This document shows, in pieces, positions 39,904 through 49,949 of a stretch of 64,000 nucleotides of DNA; position 1 is the stretch's first letter; each line of letters begins with the position of its first letter. The DNA is from an uncultured Bacteroidota bacterium (GTDB taxonomy: Bacteria; Bacteroidota; Bacteroidia; Flavobacteriales; Flavobacteriaceae), in the NCBI GenBank assembly GCA_902519955.1, contig CABYMF010000003.1, positions 1-64,000 of the forward strand, given 5' to 3'. A model generated the notes under the pieces. It was not told where the DNA came from, ran no database searches, and worked only from the letters and a program-made list of their open reading frames with translations. Both the position numbers and the translations under genes were made by a program.

Positions 39904-40899
39904 TTATTCTTCTATAATATATTTAAGAGCATCAAGGGCCATTAAACTAGCGCTATGATCAATTTCAGGGACTTCAATTTTAATCCAATTGAATATTGCA
40001 TTAATAGATTCTGCCTTTGTTAAAGACTTTTGATAAAAAAAATTACCTCTATCATATCTATTTAGTCCCTGAAGGTCAACTACGTCATTATGCCTTAGTC
40101 CTGAGGAATTTGGATTATTGTCATTTTCTCCAAGATGGACATAGAGTTTCTTTGAAAAAGCATCTGTCAGTGTAGAATCATTTAATTGGCTATTAAATAA
40201 TCCATATGGAAAATCAAAACTACTATCAGGTACAGTATACCATCCCGCATTAGATGAAATACCAACATTTAATTTACTGTTTGGAAGATATAGTATAAAC
40301 CTGTGAAGAAATTGTGCGCCAGCAGAATGACCCCAGGCATTGTAACTTGTTTGGTTTCCCTGAATTTCATTAACTATATAATCAAATATTTGATCAATTA
40401 TTGAAATTGTCCAAGTATCAGGTGAATTATAGGTATCTATACTAGGGTTGTCACCATCCTCAAATATATTTGCAAGATTATATTTATCTCCTCCCTCATA
40501 ATTTATATCATCAAATTCTGGAGCAAAAACCATAAAATTATTTTCATTTGCCATCTCGATCCAATAATTTCTGTAGCTAGAAGCATTTCTGCTAGCCCCA
40601 TGAAACGAAAATAAAATAGGAAGATTTTTTATATCTCCATCTGGTATATGATAAAAAATGCTTAAAGGTTTGTTGCTTAAGCTACCAATAGGAGTAAAAG
40701 TGAAGGATTCGGTTGAATTACTATTTAGAGTATTATCTTGAACAGAAACAACTTCTTGAGATATACTTTGTTCAATAATATTATTTTCTTCAACAATATT
40801 TGTTACCTGTGGACTCTCATAAACATCCTTATCTGATGAGCAGCTTATAAGGATTGATAGAAAAAGTAAATAGAATTTTTTTATACTGACAAACTTCAT
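39904..40899 (-). CDS. alpha/beta-hydrolase-like lipoprotein
   Basis: 'FSFHGASRNASSYRNYWIEMAN', 'AWGHSAGAQFLHRFILYLP'. Confidence 0.85.
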   Translation of the reverse strand: MKFVSIKKFYLLFLSILISCSSDKDVYESPQVTNIVEENNIIEQSISQEVVSVQDNTLNSNSTESFTFTPIGSLSNKPLSIFYHIPDGDIKNLPILFSFHGASRNASSYRNYWIEMANENNFMVFAPEFDDINYEGGDKYNLANIFEDGDNPSIDTYNSPDTWTISIIDQIFDYIVNEIQGNQTSYNAWGHSAGAQFLHRFILYLPNSKLNVGISSNAGWYTVPDSSFDFPYGLFNSQLNDSTLTDAFSKKLYVHLGENDNNPNSSGLRHNDVVDLQGLNRYDRGNFFYQKSLTKAESINAIFNWIKIEVPEIDHSASLMALDALKYIIEE

Positions 40900-41108
40900 T
40901 TATATGAATCTAAATATTTATCTAATAAATTTATAATTTTAAAAATTAATTTAGAGTATTATTTTCAACTCTCTGTTTATCATTAATACAGTGGTTAATT
41001 AATTTCTTAAATTAGATTAATTAAATGAGAATTGTAAGAAATTTTTTTAATCAATGAATCTAGTTATTAAATCATACGCTGACGTAATTAAATAAAAAAT
41101 AAAATACT

Positions 41109-41528
41109 ATGAAAAGAAAAGTAAATGCAATTTGGATAGGGGGTGGTGCAGATGGAAATGGTCTTCTTTCAGCTCAAAGTGGAGCATTTGAGAAAATGCC
41201 ATATAGTTTTAAAACAAGATTTGAGAATGATGAAGGAAAACTTGGTACAAATCCAGAGGAACTCATTGCTGCAGCTCATGCAGGATGCTTTAATATGAAA
41301 CTAAGTTTTGTGTTAAATGAGGCAGGCTATAGTCCAGAAGAATTAAATACTGATGCGGTATTGACTTTTGAAGATGGAAAAATTATTTCAATTGAACTTA
41401 ATCTAAGTGCAAAGGTGCCAGGAGTATCTATAGAAGAATTTGAGGAATTAGCAGAGGATGCAAAGATGAACTGTCCTATTTCAGGAGTACTTAATTGTGA
41501 TATAACTTTAAACCCATCATTAATTTAA
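41109..41528 (+). CDS. OsmC family peroxiredoxin
   Basis: 'NPEELIAAAHAGCFNMKLSFVL', 'AEDAKMNCPISGVL'. Confidence 0.95.
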   Translation: MKRKVNAIWIGGGADGNGLLSAQSGAFEKMPYSFKTRFENDEGKLGTNPEELIAAAHAGCFNMKLSFVLNEAGYSPEELNTDAVLTFEDGKIISIELNLSAKVPGVSIEEFEELAEDAKMNCPISGVLNCDITLNPSLI

Positions 41529-41550
41529 ATTCAATAACCCAAATTTTATT

Positions 41551-42540
41551 ATGAAAACCGTTTTAGTAACTGGAGGTTCATCATTTATTGGAAAACATTG
41601 TATTGCTGAGCTTATTAAGTCAAATTATCAAGTAAGGACAACAATAAGAGATATTAATAAATCAGATGAAATTAAATTAGAAATTGAAAAATTCTTGAAA
41701 AAAAAAGTCAGTATAGATTTTTATCAAACTGACTTAAATCAAGACGAGGGATGGAATGACTCAATTATAGGTTGTGATGCTATTTTTCATGTAGCAGGGC
41801 CATTTCCACTTTCATTTCAAGGCGATGAAAATGATCTTATCTCACCGCATGAAAAAGGAACACTTCGAATTTTACAACATGCAAAAAAAAATTCTGTTTC
41901 AAGAATTATCATGACATCCTCTGTTGCATCGGTTTATATGACAAAAAATTTAGATACGAATATTAATGAATCATGCTGGACTGATACATCAAATAAAGAT
42001 TTAGACGCATATACAAAGAGTAAAACATTAGCTGAAAGGTCCGCTTGGGATTATGTCTCAAAATTCAATTCAATTGAATTGACAACTATTCTTCCTCCTG
42101 TAGTTTTAGGCCCAGGTATAGGGAAGTATATAAAGAGGGGTTCACTTGAGTTCTTCTCCATGATGATTAATAGAGAAATGCCTGTAGCTCCCCCATTTAA
42201 GATGGGAATAGTTGATGTAAGGGATGTTGCTAAAATGCATGTTGCAGCTTTAAAAAATAATAATTCAATAGGAAAAAGATTTATTGTTTGTCAGAATACG
42301 TATTGGGTTAAAGACTTTTGTAAAATGGTAAATAATCACGGACATAATGCCCCAACTTTTAGTCCACCAGTTTTTTTAGTCAGGTTTTTGGCAAATTTTG
42401 ACAAAACAATTAAACCTATAAAAAACTTATTAGGACTTGACATAAACATTGATTCTAGTCTTGCTAAAGATATATTGAAATATAATCCTATTCCAATTGA
42501 AAAAACAATTGAGGATACATCCAATTATTTTAAAACTTAA
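41551..42540 (+). CDS. NAD-dependent epimerase/dihydroflavonol reductase-like
   Basis: 'VLVTGGSSFIGKHCIAEL', 'IFHVAGPFP', 'YTKSKTLAERSAW'. Confidence 0.93.
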   Translation: MKTVLVTGGSSFIGKHCIAELIKSNYQVRTTIRDINKSDEIKLEIEKFLKKKVSIDFYQTDLNQDEGWNDSIIGCDAIFHVAGPFPLSFQGDENDLISPHEKGTLRILQHAKKNSVSRIIMTSSVASVYMTKNLDTNINESCWTDTSNKDLDAYTKSKTLAERSAWDYVSKFNSIELTTILPPVVLGPGIGKYIKRGSLEFFSMMINREMPVAPPFKMGIVDVRDVAKMHVAALKNNNSIGKRFIVCQNTYWVKDFCKMVNNHGHNAPTFSPPVFLVRFLANFDKTIKPIKNLLGLDINIDSSLAKDILKYNPIPIEKTIEDTSNYFKT

Positions 42541-42598
42541 CTAAGTATTTAACTTTTTATTAGATTATTGATTAATTTATACTTTATAAGTTTGAATC

Positions 42599-42754
42599 AT
42601 GAAGCTTAAAAGGCGTTTCACATATTTATTAAGTCGAAGTAATATCTTTCAAAAACTTTCATATTCTAAAACATATATGTTTTACACAATGAAAATTATG
42701 TATTATAAGTTTGGTTGGCTAATAAAATTCGCAAAGAAGTTTCTTATTAAATAA
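42599..42754 (+). CDS. small basic hypothetical protein (51 aa)
   Basis: MKLKRRFTYLLSRSNIFQKLSYSKTYMFYTMKIMYYKFGWLIKFAKKFLIK read directly. Confidence 0.35.
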   Translation: MKLKRRFTYLLSRSNIFQKLSYSKTYMFYTMKIMYYKFGWLIKFAKKFLIK

Positions 42755-42780
42755 ACTACTAAATTTTAATCTAAATAATT

Positions 42781-43164
42781 CTAGCAAATCCCACCAACAT
42801 ATGTCTTAATTATTGGATTCATTGGTAGTATCTTTTCTATGAATGAATCATTAATATCTCCAAGAACTGTAAGTTTTTCTATTTCAAACAATTCTCTAAA
42901 TTTAATGTTAATAGGAGATCCAATAACTTTGTTTCCTAATTCTTCCCATACATCAGAGTTTTTAAATACTTCAATGAGAGTTGCTGTATTATTCTCTTCG
43001 TTTAAGAACCACTCAAATTTAATTATACCATCATCATTAAAGCTATAGAATAGAGGACATTGCTCTTCTCTTATGTAGTTTCTAACAGTTTCAATATTAT
43101 TTTTCAAGGAAACATCAATAACAACCGTTACAACATCACTTTTTTTATTTAATTCTTTTTTCAT
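42781..43164 (-). CDS. hypothetical, ABM/ferredoxin-like fold suspected
   Basis: 'TVRNYIREEQCPLFYSFNDDGIIKFEWFLNEENNTATLIEVFKNSDVWEE' resembles ABM-type proteins. Confidence 0.5.
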   Translation of the reverse strand: MKKELNKKSDVVTVVIDVSLKNNIETVRNYIREEQCPLFYSFNDDGIIKFEWFLNEENNTATLIEVFKNSDVWEELGNKVIGSPINIKFRELFEIEKLTVLGDINDSFIEKILPMNPIIKTYVGGIC

Positions 43165-43372
43165 ACTCCTAATTTAAAGTATAATTTTTTATATTGAAAA
43201 TATAAAAAAATAAAGAGCCTTTCCTTGTTTATGAAAGTAGAGCAATTTTTGCAATAGCTGTTATAGGTCTCCTATTATACTTTGAGGTTGAATATCTAGA
43301 TATTGGCTTTTATACATTGGGTTTATGGGAGTTATTTTAAAATAGAACCTTTAAAGGATTAAGAAGAAGTAA

Positions 43373-43837
43373 ATGGAAAAAATTTATTACACAATTGAGG
43401 AAATGATCGACTCAATCAAGAAAATTACTGGACAATTGATAGACTCAAATTTTGACCCTGAAGTGATAATCAGTATTAATAGAGGAGGATGTATACCAGG
43501 TATTTATCTTTCGCACTACCTCAATAAACCTCATGAAGTAATTAGTATTGAATTAAGAGACTCTAATATAGATCCAGACTTAATAATTATTAAAGAAAAA
43601 ATAAAACAATTTAATTCAGTATTAATAATTGATGATATAAATGATTCTGGCAATACTATTGGTGTGATTAAAGATTTGAGTAAAAATATAGCGACTATTA
43701 TACATTTTGCTGTATTAATTAATAAATCAGAAAGTAAATCAAAAGTTGAATATTATGGAAAAATAGTTAACACAAAACTTCAAGACTACTGGTATGTTTT
43801 TCCGTGGGAAAATTGGTGGAAGATAGATGAAAAATAG
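43373..43837 (+). CDS. phosphoribosyltransferase
   Basis: PRPP motif 'SVLIIDDINDSGNTI'; 'IISINRGGCIPGIYLSHYL'. Confidence 0.9.
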   Translation: MEKIYYTIEEMIDSIKKITGQLIDSNFDPEVIISINRGGCIPGIYLSHYLNKPHEVISIELRDSNIDPDLIIIKEKIKQFNSVLIIDDINDSGNTIGVIKDLSKNIATIIHFAVLINKSESKSKVEYYGKIVNTKLQDYWYVFPWENWWKIDEK

Positions 43838-44423
43838 AAAATTATTACAGTTTCTTGTTTTACTTCATATAGTAATAATAACGATATCTAATTTCCTTGT
43901 ATCAATACCTATTGAAATTATTGGAATAAAGCTTACATTGGCAGCTTTTAGCTTTCCATTAGTTGTTGTAGCTACAGATTTGACCGTAAGACTAGTTGGT
44001 AAGTCAATAGCAACTAAAACAATTTCTTTTGCTTTTCCATTTGCAATTATTTCCTCCTTTTTAATTATATACTATGAACAAAATCTAATTTCAATTGCAC
44101 TAAGAATAAGTCTTGCTAGCTCCATTGCCTATGCTTTAAGCATTATTATCGACATAAATGCTTTTCAATACTTTAGAGATAAATACTCTTATTGGTGGGT
44201 AGCGCCATCTCTTTCAACGTTTGTATCAAATATTATTGATACATATTCATTCTTTTTTAGTGCTTTTTACAATTCAGAAGACATATATATGGCAAATAAT
44301 TGGTTTGAGATTGCAACGAATCAACTTATTATAAAAATTTTAATTGGACTTATCCTTTTCCTGCCTGTTTATGGGGTATTACTGAGCTACTTAAAAAAGA
44401 AAATTCTTATTAATAAAAAATAA
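43827..44423 (+). CDS. VUT family / queuosine precursor transporter (YhhQ-like)
   Basis: 'FPLVVVATDLTVRLVGKSIATK', 'WWVAPSLSTFVSNIIDTYSFFFSAF'. Confidence 0.85.
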   Translation: MKNRKLLQFLVLLHIVIITISNFLVSIPIEIIGIKLTLAAFSFPLVVVATDLTVRLVGKSIATKTISFAFPFAIISSFLIIYYEQNLISIALRISLASSIAYALSIIIDINAFQYFRDKYSYWWVAPSLSTFVSNIIDTYSFFFSAFYNSEDIYMANNWFEIATNQLIIKILIGLILFLPVYGVLLSYLKKKILINKK

Positions 44424-44436
44424 TTAATTTAGACAT

Positions 44437-44889
44437 ATGAAAAAACCATTCATTGCATTAATTGCTATTTTTGCATGCACACTTTCTTATGCACAAATTG
44501 ATCAAAACTCCCCTGGGTATTCTATTGAATCTATAGGTAAAGTATCAACTCGTTATAAATATATTGAGTTATCAAAGCAGGAAATTAATGGTGAATATGT
44601 TTATAACCTTAAATATCACAACTTAGAATTTCCTGAGATGAGAGACATGACAAACGTTCGCTTTCGGGCAACAGATAGAGAACTGGATGATTTATATAAC
44701 AAGATATTAATTGGATCTAAAATGAAGAAAAGCGATCCAATTACATATATAAATTTGGATAGAGGAAGATTAGGTATTTCAAGATTAACTTCTGGTCAGG
44801 TTAAATTATTATATAATTCTAAAGGATCTAGTGAGATTAAGTGGACTTGGCTAACTAAGGGTCAGTTAAGGAAGGTTTTTGGAAAATAA
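44437..44889 (+). CDS. hypothetical secreted protein
   Basis: Signal peptide 'MKKPFIALIAIFACTLSYAQ'. Confidence 0.6.
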   Translation: MKKPFIALIAIFACTLSYAQIDQNSPGYSIESIGKVSTRYKYIELSKQEINGEYVYNLKYHNLEFPEMRDMTNVRFRATDRELDDLYNKILIGSKMKKSDPITYINLDRGRLGISRLTSGQVKLLYNSKGSSEIKWTWLTKGQLRKVFGK

Positions 44890-44910
44890 CTAACACCGAG
44901 AGCTCCTATT

Positions 44911-45645
44911 ATGAGGATAGCGTTATTATTCATTAATTTTTTTTTATTTCCATTTGATTCAAACATAGATTGTCTCAACTGTTCTAGCAATAACTTATAT
45001 TCAGTACTTGTAATTACAGAAACTAAAGGCTGGGTTCACGATTCGATTGAATCAGGTCTTAATCTAATACAAAATATTGGAAATAAGAATAATTTTAATG
45101 TATATCACTCGGATAATTCTAGTGTAATTACTTATATAAATTTAAAAAAGATTAAAACAATTATTTTTCTTAACACAACAGAGGAAATTTTAACTGATGT
45201 TGAACAAAAAGTTATGGAATCTTTCATTAAGAGTGGTAAAGGATTTGTTGGTGTTCATTCAGCAGCTGACACTGAGTATAACTGGCAATGGTATGGAAAG
45301 TTGGTAGGAGCTTACTACAGAAACCATACAGAGGTTATGAATGGTAAAATTTTAACAATAAACCATGAAATTACAAATCATTTAGAATCTGAATGGGAAA
45401 TTGAAGATGAGTGGTATAATTTTGACTATGTAAATTATGATATTAATATTTTATTAAATCTTGATGAATGCTCCTATATAGGTGGTGAACATCCTGATTA
45501 TCATCCAATAACATGGTATCATGAGTATGACGGTGGAAGGTCATTCTATACAGGCTTAGGACACACCAAGGAGGTATATGATGATGAAAAATTTATTAAA
45601 TTACTTGAGAAAGGTATTCTATACGCCTCTTATGAAGATTACTAA
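44911..45645 (+). CDS. ThuA domain-containing protein
   Basis: 'KGWVHDSIESGLNLIQNIG', 'SGKGFVGVHSAADTEYNWQWYGKLVGAYY', 'ITWYHEYDGGRSFYTGLGHTKEVY'. Confidence 0.93.
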   Translation: MRIALLFINFFLFPFDSNIDCLNCSSNNLYSVLVITETKGWVHDSIESGLNLIQNIGNKNNFNVYHSDNSSVITYINLKKIKTIIFLNTTEEILTDVEQKVMESFIKSGKGFVGVHSAADTEYNWQWYGKLVGAYYRNHTEVMNGKILTINHEITNHLESEWEIEDEWYNFDYVNYDINILLNLDECSYIGGEHPDYHPITWYHEYDGGRSFYTGLGHTKEVYDDEKFIKLLEKGILYASYEDY

Positions 45646-46016
45646 TTATTTTGAGACTCATACATATCAGAAAGTATTTTCATTGCTTTAAGTCTCTCTT
45701 GATAAGGAACAAAAATATGATCATGATGATATCCTGCAACAACATTGCAGCTAATTCCAGCTTTTTTTAGTTTTTTAGAAAATGACGAAGTTAAACCTAC
45801 TGAGTCTAGAGTTGATTCTATATCTAAGGTTATCCATGCTGAAATAAAATAGAATGGTAAATTATTTTTTATTGCTTCTTCTCTTGAAATTATAATTGAA
45901 TATCCCTCAGACTCTTTAAAAGAACTAATAATATTGTTTATACTAATTTGATTAATGTCTATAATAGAACAAAACACATATTCTCCTTTATTTAGAATAA
46001 CTTTTTTTTTATCCAT
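45642..46016 (-). CDS. ACT domain-containing protein
   Basis: 'FYFISAWITLDIESTLDSVGLTSSFSKKLKKAGISCNVVAGYHHDHIFVP'. Confidence 0.88.
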   Translation of the reverse strand: MDKKKVILNKGEYVFCSIIDINQISINNIISSFKESEGYSIIISREEAIKNNLPFYFISAWITLDIESTLDSVGLTSSFSKKLKKAGISCNVVAGYHHDHIFVPYQERLKAMKILSDMYESQNN

Positions 46017-46042
46017 ATTGTAGAAATATAATTATTAAGACT

Positions 46043-46471
46043 TTAATATTCCCAAAAAATAAAAATAGAAAAATTCATCAGTAAGGTTATTATTGTAAAG
46101 ATTATGCTGCCTAAATGAAGAATCATAAAAAGACTTTCGTTAAGAGAATCTTTAGCTTGATTCATGTAAGGAATAGCTAAATAACAGATTAGCATTAAGA
46201 CCGCAGATAAAATTGAAAAATTTTTAGCTGAACTCTGGTTTGAGTTAAATAATGAAATACATATAAAACACAAAAGCGATAAAATGCCAATAATTATGAA
46301 AAACTTAGGCCAGATATATCTCAAATACAAACTTGCATCTTCGCTACTAAGTAACTTATTTATCGATGGAGCAATCAAAAGAGACTGATAAACAATAATT
46401 CCTGATATAAATCCTGATAAGACTAGAGGAAAAAACTTTAGTATTTGCATTTTTTTTAAGGTTTGGGTCAA
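46043..46471 (-). CDS. DUF4149-like membrane protein
   Basis: Four TM segments; 'SLYLRYIWPKFFIIIGILSL'. Confidence 0.55.
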   Translation of the reverse strand: MTQTLKKMQILKFFPLVLSGFISGIIVYQSLLIAPSINKLLSSEDASLYLRYIWPKFFIIIGILSLLCFICISLFNSNQSSAKNFSILSAVLMLICYLAIPYMNQAKDSLNESLFMILHLGSIIFTIITLLMNFSIFIFWEY

Positions 46472-46644
46472 AAATTTACTACTTTAATTTAGTTATTGAA
46501 TAAGTTACAAATATAGAGGTTTAATTATGGAATTTCTTTTTTATGTTTGGTTCCTTGTAAAACTTATAGCATTAATCTTAAGTATAAATGGAAAATCAAT
46601 AAATTACCTGATCTAAAATAATGATTAAGTCGTAAATTAATTGA

Positions 46645-47316
46645 ATGCAAGTAATACCTAAAAATACAATTAGTTTTTTAAAACAACTCAAGTTAAATAA
46701 CAATAGGGACTGGTTTAATAAGAATAAAGACCAGTTTAAATCTATTCAATCTGATATAAAAATTTTTGCACAAGAGGTAAAAGACTCTCTTAGTATTTCA
46801 GATGATATTGAAAAATTAAAGATTTTTAGGATATACAGAGATTTAAGGTTTTCAAAGGACAAGACCCCATTTAAAAAAAACATTGGGATGGCCTTTCACA
46901 GAGCAAAGCCTGAGCTTAGAGGAGGGTATTACCTAGAAATATCAGCAGATGAAAGCTTTCTAGCAGTGGGTTTTTGGAATCCAAATAAAGAAGATTTACT
47001 CAGAATTAGAAAAGAAATAGAAATAGATGGGCAACAGTTCAAGAGCATAATAAATCAAAAAAAAATTAAAGATATATGGGGAGATATGAAAGGGGAAGAG
47101 TTAAAAACATCACCTAAAGGTTTCAATATCGATCATGAGCATATAGACATTATTAAAAAAAAGCAGTTCATATTTATCAAAAAATTAAAAGAAGATGATA
47201 TCCTTGATAATAACTTTCAGAGACAACTAGTTAATTATTTTGAGTCAATTAGACCATTCTTTGATTATATGTCAGAAGTTCTTACAACAAATTTAAATGG
47301 GGAGTCTATTATATAA
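46645..47316 (+). CDS. DUF2461 domain-containing protein
   Basis: 'FLKQLKLNNNRDWFNKNKDQF', 'IFRIYRDLRFSKDKTPFKKNIGMAFHR'. Confidence 0.93.
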   Translation: MQVIPKNTISFLKQLKLNNNRDWFNKNKDQFKSIQSDIKIFAQEVKDSLSISDDIEKLKIFRIYRDLRFSKDKTPFKKNIGMAFHRAKPELRGGYYLEISADESFLAVGFWNPNKEDLLRIRKEIEIDGQQFKSIINQKKIKDIWGDMKGEELKTSPKGFNIDHEHIDIIKKKQFIFIKKLKEDDILDNNFQRQLVNYFESIRPFFDYMSEVLTTNLNGESII

Positions 47317-47361
47317 TTATTTATATATATTTAGAAAATCATTAATGAAAATCCAATAAGC

Positions 47362-47991
47362 ATGTTTAAAATATTAAAACGATTAAGGAATTATCTTATT
47401 TCAGGACTTCTTTTCTGGATACCATTAATTTTAACTATTGTCGTTATTAAATTCTTTCTAGAGTTTATTAACAATCTTGTGCCAAAAGAATATCTTCCAG
47501 AAGCTATTTTTAATTTGGATACAACTATTCCTGGATCTGGAATTATCTTGTTATTCATAATTATTCTATTAACAGGAGTATTAGTTACTAATATTTTAGG
47601 ACGAAGGTTAGTTGCCTTATGGGAAAAGCTTCTAAATAGTATTCCAGGATTTCGAAACATTTATAACATATTAAAAAAAGTATCTGATACAGTATTAAAT
47701 ACTTCATCTGAAAGTTTCAAAAAGGCATATTTAATTCAGTATCCGAATAAAGGGATATGGGTAATAGCATTTCAATCTGGTGATTATCAAGGTGAAGCAA
47801 AGTCAATTATTGGTGAGGAATTAATTAATCTCTTTGTACCAACAACCCCAAATCCAACTTCAGGTTTCTTTATATTGATGCCTAAAAAAGATGCATTTGA
47901 GCTAGATATTAGTGTTGAGGATGCATTTAAGTTAGTTATATCTGCAGGTGTAGTAACACCTAACTCTGTTAAAATTAACACTAAGGAATAG
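47362..47991 (+). CDS. DUF502 domain-containing membrane protein
   Basis: 'LISGLLFWIPLILTIVVI', 'IPGFRNIYNILKKV', 'VPTTPNPTSGFFILMPK'. Confidence 0.93.
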   Translation: MFKILKRLRNYLISGLLFWIPLILTIVVIKFFLEFINNLVPKEYLPEAIFNLDTTIPGSGIILLFIIILLTGVLVTNILGRRLVALWEKLLNSIPGFRNIYNILKKVSDTVLNTSSESFKKAYLIQYPNKGIWVIAFQSGDYQGEAKSIIGEELINLFVPTTPNPTSGFFILMPKKDAFELDISVEDAFKLVISAGVVTPNSVKINTKE

Positions 47992-48044
47992 TCTGTTTAA
48001 TATATTCGATAAATTAAATTGTTAATAATTTTTAATTTAAATAT

Positions 48045-48131
48045 ATGAATCTTATTAGAAAATATTGGTGGGTGTTTTTTTTCATCGGTTTCTTAATTGG
48101 AGTGCTAATAGTTAAATTTAGTACTGCCTAA
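48045..48131 (+). CDS. putative single-TM microprotein (28 aa)
   Basis: MNLIRKYWWVFFFIGFLIGVLIVKFSTA read directly. Confidence 0.4.
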   Translation: MNLIRKYWWVFFFIGFLIGVLIVKFSTA

Positions 48132-48132
48132 T

Positions 48133-48325
48133 ATGTACATTGAGCTAATTATTAAAATTTTTATTTGGTGCTTTTTTGTAGTTGGTATTTACCAAGTTCA
48201 GAAGGTGATTTCATTTAAAGACAAAGAAAATAAATGGAAAAAATGGTTGGAATAACTTTCTTATGCTATTATTTCTAATTATAAATGTTGGTGTATTAAT
48301 CTTATTTTTTAGAGATAACCTGTAG
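48133..48325 (+). pseudogene. small membrane protein gene interrupted by a one-base insertion in A6
   Basis: Removing one A of 48238-48243 gives a 63-aa protein collinear with the intact 52761..52952 ORF. Confidence 0.75.
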
Positions 48326-48368
48326 TACTTTGATTTTTAGATAATAAATCTTAAAAATATTAATATTA

Positions 48369-48752
48369 TCATTTTATATAGGCATACTTAACGAGAGTGT
48401 CTAAAGTAGTATATTTAAGTGTTTTCTCATGAGTAGCTTCTAAGATTATTTTTGGAGCTTTGCCTGCTTTTTCAGCTTCAACCCATCTTGAAGCACATAA
48501 ACACCATTTATCTCCAGGTTTTAGACCAGGGAATTGGTAATAAGGTGCAGGTGTAATTAGGTTATTCCCACGAGAGGCAGAAAAATTTAAGAATTCTTCT
48601 GTCATTATAGCGCAAACAGTATGAGTGCCAGTATCCTCAGTTTCTGTTCTACATGAACCATCTCTGAAATATCCTGTCATCGGATTAGTACAGCAAATTT
48701 GTAACTCTTCTCCAAATATGTTTTTTTCCATTTGCAACGTAGGTAAAGCCAA
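48369..48752 (-). CDS. DUF2237 family protein
   Basis: 'MTGYFRDGSCRTETEDTGTHTVCAIMTEEFLNFSASRGNNLITP', 'FPGLKPGDKWCLCASRW'. Confidence 0.95.
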   Translation of the reverse strand: MALPTLQMEKNIFGEELQICCTNPMTGYFRDGSCRTETEDTGTHTVCAIMTEEFLNFSASRGNNLITPAPYYQFPGLKPGDKWCLCASRWVEAEKAGKAPKIILEATHEKTLKYTTLDTLVKYAYIK

Positions 48753-49074
48753 GTATAATAAGCTTTAAACAACTAATTTACAATATATTTCTTTACATTA
48801 GAGTTATTAAGAAATGGTTTTTAGGTAAAAGAGTTTTTTCAAGATGGAGACTAATCATACTTTTACTAATTGGATTCTGGTCAGGACTTATGTTTGAATA
48901 TAATTCAAGTTTTGCAATAATATTTGGATTATTGATGGCTTGGGATTTAACAAAAAAATAAATACTTTTCCTCTGATGAAGCAAAAAGCCTTAAATGGTA
49001 AACAGTAGTCAGAGGATTTTTTTACCACAAATAATTAAAAGGGACGTTTGCTTATAATTTACTATTAATAAATA

Positions 49075-49551
49075 TTGCTAAATTTAAACATGAAAAACTT
49101 TGTTATAATAACTATTCTTTTAATAAATATGAAGTCTACGTCACAAGAGAATAATCTTTATTTTGATCATCAAGCCTTAATTGTTAATAATTTAATAGAG
49201 TCAGGTGACTTTTATATAGATATTCTAGGATTGGAAGAGATACCTGTAGGTGCTGGTCAGGATCCACCTAAAAGATGGTTTAAAACCAATAATGGCAAAG
49301 AAATACATTTAATTCAATCAAAATCTGAAATTAATGTATTACCAAAGTCGATTCATATGGCATTTAGTCCTAAAAATTTTGAATTGTTTATTGATAATCT
49401 TAAAAAAAATGAAATTGATTTTTCTAATTGGAAAGGCGAATTAAATACAATTCAAGAAAGGGTTGATGGTAAAAGACAGATATGGATTCAAGATCCTCAA
49501 GGATATTGGATAGAGATCAATGATATACATTCTAAAACCAACATACAGTAA
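49075..49551 (+). CDS. VOC (glyoxalase-like) family protein, secreted
   Basis: 'FDHQALIVNNLIESGDFYIDILGLEEI', 'IWIQDPQGYWIEIND'. Confidence 0.92.
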   Translation: MLNLNMKNFVIITILLINMKSTSQENNLYFDHQALIVNNLIESGDFYIDILGLEEIPVGAGQDPPKRWFKTNNGKEIHLIQSKSEINVLPKSIHMAFSPKNFELFIDNLKKNEIDFSNWKGELNTIQERVDGKRQIWIQDPQGYWIEINDIHSKTNIQ

Positions 49552-49561
49552 CATATCTATG

Positions 49562-49945
49562 AGATATTTTATTCTAGCAATATTTATTCTATTATCATAC
49601 AGTTCATATTCTCAAGAAGTTGAATTACCTGCACTAAGACTTAGTGATAGCTTTTCAAAACCTTACAGAGTTTTAAATACAACAATATCTGATGAATCTT
49701 TGTTTGACCAATACTATAATGATACTAATTTGACACTTGATTCCGTTATAAGATATCATTTTTACACCTCAATTAACTTGAACTCAGATCAGAATCAATT
49801 AATTAGTATGGATGGCACCAAATTTAATCTTTCATCTAAAAATGCTAAAGACCTGACTGATGAAATTATCTCATTAGTAAGCAAGATGTATCTTGGCAGA
49901 AAAGAGTTTATGGATTTTAAAAAGCTAAATAAAAACATAGATTAA
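49562..49945 (+). CDS. hypothetical secreted protein
   Basis: Signal peptide MRYFILAIFILLSYSSYSQ; likely start at 49562 rather than 49520. Confidence 0.6.
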   Translation, partial: RYFILAIFILLSYSSYSQEVELPALRLSDSFSKPYRVLNTTISDESLFDQYYNDTNLTLDSVIRYHFYTSINLNSDQNQLISMDGTKFNLSSKNAKDLTDEIISLVSKMYLGRKEFMDFKKLNKNID

Positions 49946-49949
49946 GGAT

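Noticed and set aside
48384-48402. TTAACGAGAGTGTCTAAA resembling TAACGAGAGTCTAAA next to the 53254 att-like site
   Set aside because: Lies inside the DUF2237 coding sequence and lacks the TATTTGCCAATACA core; likely chance in AT-rich DNA.
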